The notes beneath the pieces were generated by a model. It was not told where the DNA came from. It saw only the letters and a program-made list of their open reading frames with translations, and ran no database searches. This document shows positions 43,430 to 54,539 of a stretch of DNA of 64,000 nt, in pieces (position 1 is the stretch's first letter; each line of letters starts with the position of its first letter). The stretch is from Cordylochernes scorpioides (taxonomy: Eukaryota; Arthropoda; Arachnida; Pseudoscorpiones; Chernetidae). A program made the translations under genes and the position numbers. The stretch spans positions 48,977,946 through 49,041,945 of the forward strand of contig CP092879.1 of NCBI GenBank assembly GCA_030710605.1, written 5' to 3'.

Positions 43430-43870
43430 TTGGGAAAGGTTCAGGGCTCGTGGTGGAGCTGGTGTTCTGCATGACGATGGTGGAATCAGGTAAAGCACCA
43501 TAGGTCGGTGGCTTGACTACAGGGAAGGGGTGTCTGAGTCCATCTTGGACTGGCTTGTGGTCAAGTTGGCCACCTTTGGACCTGTGGCTCGACCACCAGG
43601 AAGGGGTGTCTGAGTCCATCTCAGACTAGCCTGGTAGGGCCAGGTCATCCACCACAGGTCAGGTGGCTTGACAACAGGAAGGGGATCTCGGTCTCTGGGT
43701 CTCTGGTTCGGTGCTACCAAGGCTAAAGGTGGCTTCAGGCTCCATCTCGACACCTCGCAATCACCAGAGGTTTGTGGCTTAGATGGACAAAGGTGGGATA
43801 TGGTTAGGTGGGGTTCTGGGTTACTTTGGCATATTATGGTCATGAGGTGTCCCAACATCTACAACATATA
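43430..43870. repeat. GC-rich imperfect repeats
   Basis: Phrases such as aggaaggggtgtctgagtcc, ggtggcttgac and catct.ga.ctggcttg recur with ~90-bp spacing. Open frames on both strands have no family resemblance. It may be a decayed minisatellite or an exon-derived repeat. Confidence 0.4.
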
Positions 43871-44617
43871 TATTGGGAGAATAGATAAAATGATGATTTT
43901 GTAATGTAGAAAATTAGGAAAGACAAAATTCAGGATGACACGGCAATTTATTTGGGACAAGAATAATGATGAAATTCCAAGGCAAGATACTATTCCTTTA
44001 ACTTCCAATTACCGAGGGAACCAATTAATATTGATTTTATTCAACTTATCGAGTATTTTTCAAGGGACCGGAAAAAATGTTCACTTTATCGAGAGATTCA
44101 AATTTACGAGTTTCAAATTATCAAAATATATCTAGTAGCCTATATTTATTCACTAGAGCCGGATGTTTTAATTTAGACACGTGGACCTGTTGGATCCGTA
44201 TGCGTCTCTTACTGGGAAAAAGAAAGAGAGGATTCCATTTAGTTATTAACTAATATATGCATTTATTTAAGGAGCGACCCGCTCCAACACAATAGTAACA
44301 AAAACGAAGAAGCGAGTGGGGGGGGGGGGGGGCATGATGGGGGGGGGGGCAAAGGTGGCGGATCGTAGCCAACCAATAGGAGAGCGCCATTCCAAAAAAA
44401 AAAGCAAACGGTGACAGAGATGAAAAATTATTAAGAACGCATGACGCTCGTAACTGTATATAGAATTTGTCCTCTTATTAGATGTATATATATTTTTAAA
44501 GTATTTTGTCTCAATTTGTATAATAGTCAATATGTAAAAATATTTTTTATATCTTCATAAAAATATGTAAAATAGTATCCGATTATATTTAACTCGTGTT
44601 CTATTGGCGTGTCATTA
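43871..44617. other. Mixed sequence with poly-G runs
   Basis: 43905-43960 matches the repeat at 25335 and 27983. Poly-G runs lie at 44318-44332 and 44339-44349. Nothing else assigned. Confidence 0.4.
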
Positions 44618-44735
44618 TACCATGTTTTCTCCTGTAGAAGGGCGTACGTGCCCGAAAGCTAGAGAACAATAAAAATGTTTTCAAAAAGACACTTTTCCCT
44701 GGAGGAATGATTGATTTTACTCAAAATATATCTAT
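44618..44735 (+). repeat. Penelope/hammerhead-like fragment related to 23640
   Basis: ctgtagaagggcgtacgtgc then ccgaaagctagagaacaata and cacttttccctggaggaatg. Hairpin GGGC/GCCC followed by GAAAGCT suggests a degenerate hammerhead region, but CTGTAGA is not CUGANGA. Confidence 0.45.
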
Positions 44736-44794
44736 TATATATTTTTATAAGTTTATAGTAAATTTTTTTAACAAATGTTCGTTAGACAAACCTT

Positions 44795-44834
44795 TACTCG
44801 GTAAAACCCGGGCGAAGCCGGGTACATCCGCTAG
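44795..44834 (+). mobile_element. Helitron 3' end
   Basis: cggtaaaacccgggcgaagc, the hairpin partner ccggg, then tacatccgCTAG and T. Almost identical to the 3' end at 17141. The 5' boundary is not found. Confidence 0.65.
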
Positions 44835-45776
44835 TTAAATATAAAATGTTCTCAATACAATTTTTTAAAATGCTTATTTTTTCAAAAATATTCATATTGA
44901 ATTCAAAAGTTCGCTTAATATAAAATCTAAAAGGCATGTACCAGTAAAGAGGACAGATTGATTTATTATCTGATAAAGAAAATTGAGAAATTTTATTTTA
45001 AAATTTGCTTTTATGCTCGTTTCCATTTGCGTTTTTATCTTTTTTTTTAATTATTATTTTATTTTTTTAAATGTCCCGTTATTGAATTTAATAAGCTTGG
45101 CTACATTGGAATTAATAACACTGCGGGTAAAGTGTTTATTTTTTTGAACCTCGGGTTTAATTGAAAGGTGAGTTTTTCAAACGACACTTAAAGCCATTCT
45201 TTTGAACTATTAACACTGAAAAAAAAAATCTGATCTTGGAATTTTGCATCACCGCTATATTTAAAAGCATCAGTTTTTAAAAAATTAAAATTGATATCGA
45301 GGTACATAAAAAATTATCACAGCTTCTTGTACGGTTACCCCGTTTTACATTTTGTACGAAAAATGAACCAATTTAATAGAAAAAAATATTATTCCTAGTA
45401 TTTTGTGTAAAATCAGATTATTTTCCATATTTGAAAAGGGCGATTGGATGTTAGAATAAAATATTATTTATGAAAAAAATTTTATATATTCATTTTGTAA
45501 AAAATTTACGCTCAGCATTTTAAAAGGATTTATATTCAAAACCCGTAAAAACAAACGAAATATATATATATAGTTGCAAATGTTTTTTCCAGAAAAAAAT
45601 CAAACAAATGCATGTTGACAGCTATGTTAACATTTTTATTTATATATTTTGTATTATGTATAGTGAATTAGGTAGCCAAAATAATTCATGTACTTTATTG
45701 GTTGATATTTGTTATTTGGAGATTTGAATAGTGCCAATAATCTAAGACTTCCTTTTAGTTTTGATATCAATCAATA
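44835..45776. other. Unassigned, very AT-rich
   Basis: No features seen. Confidence 0.5.
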
Positions 45777-48165
45777 GACAGTCATTGACAGCTGAGAAAC
45801 TGGGGCTATGGCACGGTGTAAAGTACATTGACAGCTGGAACACTGGGGATATAGCTAGGTGTCAAGTACATTGACAGCTGGGACACTGGGACTATAACAC
45901 GGTGTCAAGTACATTGACAGCTGGGACACTGGGGTTATAGCTTGGTATCAAGTACATTGACAGCTGGGACACTGGGGCTATAGCCTGGTGTCAAGTACAT
46001 TGCCATCTGGGACACTAGGGCTATAGCCTGGTGTCAAGTACATTGACAGCTGGGACACTGGGGCTATAGCCTGGTGTCAAGTACATTGACAGCTGGGACA
46101 CTGGGGCTATAGCCTGGTGTCAAGTACATTGACAGCTGGGACACTGGGGCTATAGCGTGGTGTCAGTTACATTGACAGCTGGGACACTGGGACTATAGCG
46201 TGGTGTCAGGTACATTGACAGCTGGGACACTGGGGCTATAGCGCGGTGTCAGGTACATTGACAGCTGGGACACTGGGGCTATAGCCTGGTGTCAAGTACA
46301 TTGACAGCTGGGACACTGGGGCTATAGCGCGGTGTCAGGTACATTGACAGCTGGGACACTGGGGCTATAGCCTGGTGTCAAGTACATTGACAGCTGGGAC
46401 ACTGGGGCTATAGCGTGGTGTCAGGTACATTGACAGCTGGGACACTGGGGCTATAGAGTGGTGTCAGGTACATTGACAGCTGGGACACTGGGGCTATAGC
46501 GCGGTGTCAGGTACATTGACAGCTGGGACACTGGGGCTATAGCGTGGTGTCAGGTACATTGACAGCTGGGACACTGGGGCTATAGAGTGGTGTCAGGTAC
46601 ATTGACAGCTGGGACACTGGGGCTATAGCGCGGTGTCAGGTACATTGACAGCTGGGACACTGGGGCTATAGCCTGGTGTCAAGTACATTGACAGCTGGGA
46701 CACTGGGGCTATAGCGTGGTGTCAGGTACATTGACAGCTGGGACACTGGGGCTATAGCATGGTGTCAGGTACATTGACAGCTGGGACACTGGGGCTATAG
46801 CGTGGTGTCAGGTACATTGACAGCTGGGACACTGGGGCTATAGCGCGGTGTCGAGTACATTGACAGCTGGGACACTGGGACTATAGCGCGGTGTCGAGTA
46901 CATTGACAGCTGGGACACTGGGGCTATAGCGCGGTGTCAGGTACATTGACAGCTGGGACACTGGGACTATAACACGGTGTCAAGTACATTGCCATCTGGG
47001 ACACTGGGGCTATAGCACGGTGTCAAGGACATTGACAGCTGGGACACTGGGGCTATAGCGCGGTGTCAAGTACATTGACAGCTGGGACACTGGGGCTATA
47101 GCGCGGTGTCAAGTACATTGACAGCTGGGACACTGGGGCTATAGCTAGGTGTCAAGTACATTGACAGCTGGGACACTGGGGCTATAGCGCGGTGTCAAGT
47201 ACATTGACAGCTGGGACACTGGGGCTATAGCTAGGTGTCAAGTACATTGACAGCTGGGACACTGGGACTATAACACGGTGTCAAGTACATTGCCATCTGG
47301 GACACTGGGGCTATAGCACGGTGTCAAGGACATTGACAGCTGGGACACTGGGGCTATAGCTAGGTGTCAAGGACATTGACAGCTGGGACACTGGGGCTAT
47401 AGCGCGGTGTCAAGTACATTGACAGCTGGGACACTGGGGCTATAGCTAGGTGTCAAGTACATTGACAGCTGGGACACTGGGACTATAACACGGTGTCAAG
47501 TACATTGCCATCTGGGACACTGGGGCTATAGCACGGTGTCAAGGACATTGACAGCTGGGACACTGGGGCTATAGCGCGGTGTCAAGTACATTGACAGCTG
47601 GGACACTGGGGCTATAGCTAGGTGTCAAGTACATTGACAGCTGGGACACTGGGACTATAACACGGTGTCAAGTACATTGCCATCTGGGACACTGGGGCTA
47701 TAGCACGGTGTCAAGTACATTGACAGCTGGGACACTGGGGCTATAGCGCGGTGTCAAGTACATTGACAGCTGGGACACTGGGGCTCTAGCACGGTGTCAA
47801 GTACATTGACAGCTGGGACACTGGGGCTATAGAGTGGTGTCAAGTACATTGACAGCTGGGACACTGGGGCTATAGCGCGGTGTCGAGTATATTGACAGCT
47901 GGGACACTGGGGCTATAGCTAGGTGTCAAGGACATTGACAGCTGGGACACTAGGGCTATAGCGCGGTGTCAAGGACATTGACAGCTGGGACACTGAGGCT
48001 ATAGCGCGGTGTCAAGGACATTGACAGCTAGGACACTGGGACTATAACACGGTGTCGAGTACATTGACAGCTGGGACACTGGGGCTATAGCCTGGTGTCA
48101 AGTACATTGACAGCTGGGACACTGGGGCTATAGCCTGGTGTCAAGTACATTGACAGCTGGGACAC
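45777..48165. repeat. 43-bp satellite array
   Basis: About 55 copies of a 43-bp unit (tacattgacagctgggacac + tggggctatagcgcggtgtcaag). Variants in the gcgcgg/gcctgg/gctagg/acacgg position and tgccatct for tgacagct form higher-order blocks of several units (for example 46950-47720). Non-coding. Confidence 0.95.
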
Positions 48166-48665
48166 TGATGTGATGTCAAGTACCCTCTGCTATAAGGATA
48201 TTTGACAGCTGGGACACTAGAGCTATGTAGTTTTTTTTTTTGCTTATCCCTAGTACACGTGGTACAGGCCATGATAATCATGGTGGGTAGTTAGCGACTG
48301 CTTTTTTACTGTAAGCGCACCACATGTCTACACATGTGAAAGCAGTTCGACTTTGCACTTACAAATGTGCCAGAGCCCCGTTTGGTTACTTGCACTCGCT
48401 GGTGGGGTTGGACTTTTGCAAGAATCGGGGGGTCATTGTAGTGATGTCAAGTACCCTCTGCTATAAGGATATTTGACAGCTGGGACACTAGAGCTATGTA
48501 GCGATGTCAAGTACCCTCTGCTATAAGGATATTTGACAGCTGGGACACTAGAGCTACGTAGTGATGTCAAGTACCCTCTGCTATAAGGATATTTGACAGC
48601 TGGGACACTAGAGCTACGTAGTGATGTCAAGTACCCTCTGCTATAAGGATATTTGACAGCCCATA
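48166..48665. repeat. 60-bp repeat, related to the 43-bp satellite
   Basis: Units of gatgtcaagtaccctctgct + ataaggatatttgacagctg + ggacactagagctacgtagt. It shares tgacagctgggacact with the 43-bp unit, so it appears to be a derived or ancestral form with an inserted segment. A SINE interrupts it at 48229-48437. Confidence 0.9.
48229..48437 (-). mobile_element. SINE family B, 5'-truncated, inside the 60-bp repeat
   Basis: The T-run at 48230-48241 is the poly-A tail on the minus strand, followed by the SINE body (gcttatccctagtacacgtg ... gcaagaatcggg). The tRNA head is missing. A short tgtag flanks both ends. Confidence 0.8.
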
Positions 48666-48763
48666 CTTGGGAGCTATAATATCCCATACACACTATCCTT
48701 ATCCAATTTTCTACAATGAGAGTGACACTTAATAGTTTTCCAAATACACCAATTAGAACTTCT

Positions 48764-49105
48764 TCTTCTTTTTTCTTATCTCCACTCAATCATATTAGGG
48801 TATCAAGTTTGTAGAGAACCATCATGACTGAGTGAAGTAGAATGCGTTTGCCTTTGTCATTAAGACTGGGAGCACTACTCAGTGGCAGGCCGACTTAGCT
48901 CCAAAAGAAATGGCTGCCTCTGATATGAGGAACAGAGGCCATGTACAGCTGCTCCTAACATGGAGTACAAACGCTGCTCATCCTGTATCCCTGGATTAGG
49001 AGCCCTTACAGGGTACTATCAGCTGGGCCAGATGAGCCCAGGTTTTTTAGTGAGCTTGTTACTGCTCCCCTTCCTCCTTTTTTATCTGGGCTTGGGACCG
49101 GCAAA
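48764..49105 (+). repeat. Repeat family A, copy 3
   Basis: Full length, from the cttctt tract and ctcaatcatattagggtatc to gggaccggcaaaggcgga. Confidence 0.8.
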
Positions 49106-49592
49106 GGCGGAGTTACACCAATTAGATGATTCCTTGTAGTCCACGTCTCTACCAGAAATATAGTAGATCTCTTCTTTCTAATGAACTACACATAGTTTCA
49201 GATCTAAAATGTCCTTTAGAGAAGAATATCCTCTCACTAGACAATATCTAATTTGCAATAATGATCATCTTGGCTTTGGAAGCTGGTCTCTTTATAGAGA
49301 TGTCCTCTAATGGGAGCGTCCACTCTTCTATTGTATTAGAAATAAATCAAATGGTTAATTAACTTCAGTATTTTTCTCATACAACATGCTCTCTTGTCTA
49401 TTATATTTTTTTTTTTTCCTTTCCTCTTATTAGTCTAAATTAGACAAGATCTTATGGAGGTCGTGCTCATAAAGAAGTTCAAGAACTCTTCTTGGTTCTC
49501 TATACAGGGATCCTTTGTCCTTTCCAATACAATCCAGTATATGTATTATTATATTATTGAAGATGGCAAGTTGCCCTATCAAATATTTATAT
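49106..49592. other. Unassigned AT-rich sequence
   Basis: Around 49200-49330 a diverged M1-like text (gtcctttagagaagaatatc, gatgtcctctaatgggagcg) suggests an old MITE. Nothing else seen. Confidence 0.4.
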
Positions 49593-49689
49593 ACAGTAAA
49601 CCTCCTCTAGAAAGGACTCTCTCGCTAAAGGACACATCTCCACAAAGGACAGTTTTCATCTGCAAAATTACCATTTTTACTATTTAAGC

Positions 49690-49829
49690 ACATTTGTAAG
49701 TGCAAAGTCGAACTGCTTTCACATGTGTAGACATGTGGTGCGCTTACAGTAAAAAGCAGTCGCTAACTACCCACCATGATTATCATGGCCTGTACCACGT
49801 GTACTAGGGATAAGCAAAAAAAAAAAAAC
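49690..49829 (+). mobile_element. SINE family B, 5'-truncated, nested
   Basis: gcacatttgtaagtgcaaag to gggataagcaaaaaaaaaaa, with poly-A tail. actatttaa before and after the insert is its target duplication. Confidence 0.8.
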
Positions 49830-49837
49830 TATTTAAC

Positions 49838-50056
49838 AACTCTCTGATAAAGCAAAATTTGGATTATAGATTATAATACATGAAAATAAGACATAATCCA
49901 AATAATTTATTAGTGTGTGACGTTTCGGCAACAGCATTGTCACCATCATCAGTCTTGTGTTATTATCAGTTTTATCTGATGATGGTGACAATGTTGTTAC
50001 CAAAACGTCACACACTAATAAATTATTTGGTTTTATTTTCTTTTATAACAACTCTC
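49838..50056. mobile_element. Foldback element M8 (hammerhead-like), nested
   Basis: Inverted arms around gtgtgtgacgtttcggcaac and its complement; aacaactctctg occurs on both sides as target duplication. The right arm reads CTGATGA, a GGTGACA/TGTTACC hairpin, AAAA and CGTC. Relatives at 50512, 52700, 56135, 57766 and 60893. Confidence 0.7.
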
Positions 50057-50181
50057 TGGTAAGAGGACACCTCTCTTTAAAGGATACTTTGGCTCTGTAA
50101 TTAGATGTTCTTTACAGGGAGGTTCTACTGTATATTTTAATCATTGTAGTGTATGACTTCAATGGATTCTTTCAGATAGTA

Positions 50182-50205
50182 ATGGACTCCCCAAGTGAGA
50201 CATGA
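50182..50205 (+). promoter_or_regulatory. Upstream ORF overlapping the FREM-type start
   Basis: After an apparent 5' UTR acceptor (ttctttcag, exon from 50176) an ATG at 50182 opens a seven-codon frame that stops at 50203-50205, overlapping the main ATG (50202-50204) as ATGA. Such overlap would lower initiation at the main start or force reinitiation. Which transcript start is used is unknown. Confidence 0.45.
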
Positions 50206-50270
50206 AAGTCCTGTTGACATTTCTTCTTCTCCTGGCATCAGCCTCAGCTGGGCATCAAGTGGTGCTGAAG
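50202..50270 (+). CDS. FREM-type gene exon 1 (signal peptide)
   Basis: MKVLLTFLLLLASASAG is a textbook signal peptide; the exon ends phase 0 before gtacgt. 23 codons. Confidence 0.8.
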
Positions 50271-50511
50271 GTACGTACGTCTTCCTATTTCTGCTTCAAT
50301 TTTCATATTGACATTCCAGGATGGCTAACCTTCCTAGCAGCAAAAAACAAAAAACTAGGTTATGATGGTATTTTAGACAAAAACCCACATATTACCAAGA
50401 TTTTCTGGCTCAATACAATTCTAGTATGATAAGTAAACTGATAAAAAATCCATCAAATTTAATTTAAGCCTTGAAATATCTATTTCCCTGAATGATAAGG
50501 GCACAATTTGG

Positions 50512-50757
50512 ATTATAGATTATAAACACAAGGTAATAAGACCAAATCTAAATGAATAGTGTGTGACATTTTGGTAACCGTGTTATTACCATCTTCAGAC
50601 AAAAGTATTGAATGAGTATCAGTATTTTTTATAAATCAGTATTATAATTAGTATAATTAGTAAATCAGTACTTTTGTCTGAAGATGGTAACAATGCTGTT
50701 ACCGAAACATCACACACCAACTATTTATTTGGATTTGGTGTTACTATTTTGTGTTTA
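50512..50757. repeat. Foldback element M8 in FREM intron 1
   Basis: The arms aaacacaaggtaataagacc and the complement, with agtgtgtgacattttggtaa facing gttaccgaaacatcacacac. The right arm holds CTGAAGA, the hairpin and GAAA. Confidence 0.75.
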
Positions 50758-50894
50758 GTTCATCGAAGCTTTATAAAACTGAGAAATGACAATGTGCCAT
50801 CAAACTTGTGCCATATTCAACAACTTATTTCTTTCTCCAGGTAAAGTGTTGATTCCAACACAACCACCTTATAGTCTGATATATCTCTCTCTAG

Positions 50895-51035
50895 GTTCCT
50901 ATTGGCCGGGAGGTCTCCCTGATTCCATCGGACCTAGGCCTGCCCAATGTCACCACGGCCCAAGATGAGCTCTGCCAGGTCCAGGTGGCCACCTACGAGC
51001 CCATCACTCTCCGTGCTGGGTCCCTAGATCCTCAG
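50895..51035 (+). CDS. FREM-type gene exon 2
   Basis: Acceptor ctctctctag, donor CAG|gttggt (weak), phase 0 at both ends, 47 codons. VPIGREVSLIPSDLGL...CQVQV matches the beginning of mature FREM proteins (a short hydrophobic start, then C-x-V). Reading on without splicing stays open through to exon 3. Confidence 0.8.
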
Positions 51036-51122
51036 GTTGGTGCTGATTTCTCTTTCTGTGGAGTGTCAAACTCTCCAGTGTTCACTATTCCCCAGTCAAC
51101 GTCCCTCAGTGTCCAACATTCC

Positions 51123-51650
51123 CCAGCCAACCTTCCTAGTCTCCACCCAGCCAACTTCCCCACTCTCTACCCAGCCAACCTTCCTAGTCTCCACCCAGCC
51201 AACCTCCCCACTCACTACCCAGCCAACCTTCCTAGTCTCCACCCAGCCAACTTCCCCACTCACTACCCAGCCAACCTTCCTAGTCTCCACCCAGCCAACT
51301 TCCCCACTCTCTACCCAGCCAACCTTCCTAGTCTCCACCCAGCCAACTTCCCCACTCTCTACCCAGCCAACCTTCCTAGTCTCCACCCAGCCAACCTCCC
51401 CACTCACTACCCAGCCAACCTTCCTAGTCTCCACCCAGCCAACTTCCCCACTCTCTACCCAGCCAACCTTCCTAGTCTCCACCCAGCCAACTTCCCCACT
51501 CTCTACCCAGCCAACCTTCCTAGTCTCCACCCAGCCAACTTCCCCACTCTCTACCCAGCCAACCTTCCTAGTCTCCACCCAGCCAACCTCCCCACTCACT
51601 ACCCAGCCAACCTTCCTAGTCTCCACCCAGCCAACTTCCCCACTCTCTAC
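51123..51650 (+). repeat. 48-bp minisatellite, open in the exon frame (FREM intron 2)
   Basis: Eleven 48-bp units with no stop in the frame of exon 2. Each codes a 16-residue repeat on the theme PANLPSLHPANFPTLY, varying mainly F/L and L/H at three sites. The intron 51036-51758 is 723 bp, exactly 241 codons. Frames 2 and the antisense frame are also open because 48 is a multiple of three. Confidence 0.95.
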
Positions 51651-51758
51651 CCAGCCAACCTCCCTAAATGCCACAATCCCATGTATCCTCCCTATGTACT
51701 GGGTGAGTATTCACCCCCCAAATCCCAGCCTATGTATAACTCAGGCTGTGATTGCCAG

Positions 51759-52196
51759 ATCTTCTACTGTGACTTTGAGGCCGGCACAGTAAGATATACC
51801 CACTGGGGCTCTCCGCTGCTGGCGGAGGACAGGGCCATCTTGGAAGTCTACCATGTACAGAACAATGCTACCACAACAGAGCGTGTCACCCTGCTCTTCC
51901 ACATTGTCAACACATCCTACGACGTGGTCACGGTCCTGAAGCCGCTGGAAGTGGAGGATGTCCTCTCTGGGCCCATTGACGACTCTGTCCTTCAGTTCCG
52001 CAGGCTGGGAGGGGTCTGCAAGGCCCGTGTCTCCCGCGGACTCTGGCCTCAGCGTGGCAAGCTGGTGGTGGGACCTGAGCTGAAGCGAGTGGACGTCATC
52101 AAGCGGAAGTGTGGGGACTTCCTGAGACTGGGACTGGCCTACAAACATGCCATGCCTGCTACCCCGGACCTGGACTTCATTCAGATCTCTGTGGAG
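51759..52196 (+). CDS. FREM-type gene exon 3 (N-terminal domain)
   Basis: Acceptor gtgattgccag, donor GAG|gtcagt, 146 codons. CDFEAGTVRYTHWGSPLLAE is the hallmark of FRAS1/FREM N-termini (C-x-F-x-P/A-G-x-V-R-Y-T-H-x-G). It continues through the linker with two cysteines (GGVCKARV, RKCGDFL) into the first CSPG repeat. Confidence 0.9.
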
Positions 52197-52239
52197 GTCA
52201 GTTGGGATCAGGGCACACTCTGAGAGAGAAAACTTTGGT

Positions 52240-53086
52240 CCCAATTATCAATAGCCTCAATTACCAGTAGTCCCAATTATCAGTACTCGCAATAATCATA
52301 GTCTAAATTATCAGTAACCCAACACACAAATTATTAGTAGTTCTAATTATATATATATATATATCTGTAGTTCCACAATTATATATATATAGTCCCAATT
52401 AACAGAAGTTCCAATTATAGGTAGATTGAATACACAATGTATTTTTTATTCATAATTTTTAAGATTATCCCACTTAGTCCCAATTAACGATTATGTATTT
52501 AAACCAATCCTCATTGATCATACTGAGATAATTTTTCTATTTTCCAATTAGAAGCTGCAACAGTCTATCTCCTTTATTGGGACTAGACTATCTCTCTCTC
52601 TCTCCATATAAACTTATTTAGTTTAAAATTGCTTCAAATTATATAAAATGTGTTTTCCTTGACTGCTGCTATATTTCTCAAAGCTCTTCACATTTTTAAA
52701 TATAAACACAAGGTAATAAGACCAAATCCAAATAAATAAATAGTGTGTGACGTTTTGGTAACAGCGTTGTTATAATACCAATGTTATTTATATGGATTTG
52801 GTCTTATTACCTTGTGTTTATAATCTAAAATCCTAATGGTTCCTTATCCTTTTTAAATATAATGCAGTCTTTAAATAAATACTCCATGGGAAATGTGTTT
52901 CTGGTTTAAATTAAAGTTGGATTCTATATATATGGCCAAATATTGTAAAGTTAAATATAGTTGAATTATAGTCAGTGGATTTATAAGGAGGTTTTACTGC
53001 ATATAAATCTTCCTTCTCACAAATTTTTTTATTATACAAACATATCCCTCATAGACAGTAAAAAATAAATTCTAGAAATTTCTTCT
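52240..53086. other. FREM intron 3
   Basis: AT-rich; contains a shortened M8 foldback at 52700-52825 (both arms, no loop) and short repeats of tcccaattatcagtag. Matches 60302-61370 beyond the gap. Confidence 0.7.
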
Positions 53087-53378
53087 TCTTTCTTATCTAA
53101 TTGGGTGAAGTAGAATGCTTTTGTCATTAAGACTGGGAGCACTACTCAGTGGCAGGCCGACTTAGCTCCATTATGAAATGGCCGCCTATGACATGAGGAA
53201 CAGACGCCATATGCAGTCACTTCTAACATGGAGTACAAACGCTGCTCATCCTGTATCCCAGGATTAGGAGCCCTTACAGGGTACTATCAGCCAGGCCAGC
53301 TGAACCCAGGTTTTTTAGCGAGCTTGTTACTGCCCCCCTCCTCCTTTTTCTTTCGGGCTTGGGACCGGCAAAGGTGGA
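53087..53378 (+). repeat. Repeat family A, copy 4
   Basis: Starts cttcttctttcttatctaat, ends gggaccggcaaaggtgga. It lies ~95 bp before exon 4 and is repeated at the same place before the second copy of that exon. Confidence 0.8.
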
Positions 53379-53473
53379 GTTTCTCTCTCTAGAAATCTGC
53401 TTTAAAGCCCAATTTTTACCCGTGACCACAGCAACTACTGACTGACCACTTACTTGTTGTTCTGGTGTTGCAG

Positions 53474-54496
53474 GTCAGTGACCCTCAGCTTAACGGAGGA
53501 GAAATGTTCACCGAGACAGTGCACCTTCCAGTACTGCTGCGCAAGTGCCATGCCAACCTGCCTCCGCAAACATCTTTCTCCAGCCAGCACCTACTGGAAG
53601 TGGACCAGTTTGTACTGACCACAGTCACTCCAGCAGTTCTGCAGGCCACGGACTCTGAGACTCCGGTGGAGAGCCTGGTGTACAACCTCACTCAGCCCTT
53701 TCAGCCTGGACAGGGCTACCTGGTCCGTCTCAACAATCCCTCTCGTCTGGTGCTCTCCTTCACACAGGAGGAGCTCAGCGGGTATAACATCGCCTATCAG
53801 CCTCCCAGCCGCTCTGTGTCTGAGATGGAAGTCTTTGAGGCCCGATTAAACATCTATGATAGCTACTTTGCTCCCAGTGAGCCTGTAGCTCTCCATGTTG
53901 CACTACGGCCGACTGAGACGGTAGCTCCACGGGTCATAGCCAATAATCCCATTGTACTGATGGAGGGCCAGTCTCGCACAGTGCTGCCGGGAAACCTACA
54001 GGTGGTTGATGGGGATACTGCGATTGACAGTCTTCAGCTGGTGGTTGTGGGGGGACTGCTCCACGGCAATCTCCTGGTGGATGAGGAGCCCAGCTCCACC
54101 TTCTCTTACCAGGACCTACTGGACGAATGTGTGGTGTACGTCCACGATGACTCGGACTCCAGACAGGACCATCTCCAGCTTCAGATCTCTGATGGACCCC
54201 ATACTGCCATGGTCCGTCTTGAAGTCCAGATTCTCCCCAAGGATGATTCTCCACCTGTCTTAGTCACCAATCTGGGACTGAGAGTCACCCAGAGGGACTC
54301 CCTCCGTATCACTCCAGATGTCCTCAGTGCTGAAGACGAAGATGGCTCAGATGTTGTCTACGCAGTCACCCAGCCTCCAACCGCCGGCCAGATCTGGCGC
54401 AAGCTGCCGTGGGAGAAAACAGGCACCCCAGTCACCATCTTCACTCAGAAGGACATCAACAAGGGCCTGGTGTACTATCACCACATGGGTAGCAAG
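53474..54496 (+). CDS. FREM-type gene exon 4 (CSPG repeats)
   Basis: Acceptor ctggtgttgcag, donor AAG|gtgggt, 341 codons, phase 0. It holds three CSPG/NG2 repeats: SFTQEELSGYNIAYQPPS, then STFSYQDLLDECVVYVHDDS with LQLQISDGPH, and TIFTQKDINKGLVYYHHMGS, the usual F-(T/S)-x-x-(D/E)-(I/L)...Y.H pattern. Between them are L-V-x-N-x-G-L-x-V-x-x-G strand starts. Confidence 0.9.
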
Positions 54497-54539
54497 GTGG
54501 GTCACACACAGATGTCTGGTAACTTTGCGCCTTTGTGAA

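Larger units (their letters stand above)
49593..50131. mobile_element. pogo/Tigger-like MITE (M1) split by two insertions
   Basis: Left end tatacagtaaacctcctcta to ttttactatttaa (49689); right end gtaagaggacacctctcttt to gaggttctactgtat (50131). Between them lie a SINE and a foldback element, each with its own target duplication, so the order of insertion can be read. Confidence 0.8.

Noticed and set aside
44633..44670. Hammerhead at 44633
   Set aside because: The hairpin and GAAAGCT are present, but the core reads CTGTAGA instead of CUGANGA; kept only as a related fragment.
48433..48789. 118-residue minus-strand frame with VKYPYSRGYLTSLRSSSVPA repeats
   Set aside because: It is the 60-bp repeat read in reverse; it has no gene context.
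51096..51674. 192-residue minus-strand frame of GEVGWVETRKVGWV repeats
   Set aside because: It is the antisense of the 48-bp minisatellite; all frames of a 3n repeat without stops look open, and there is no start context or neighbouring exon on that strand.
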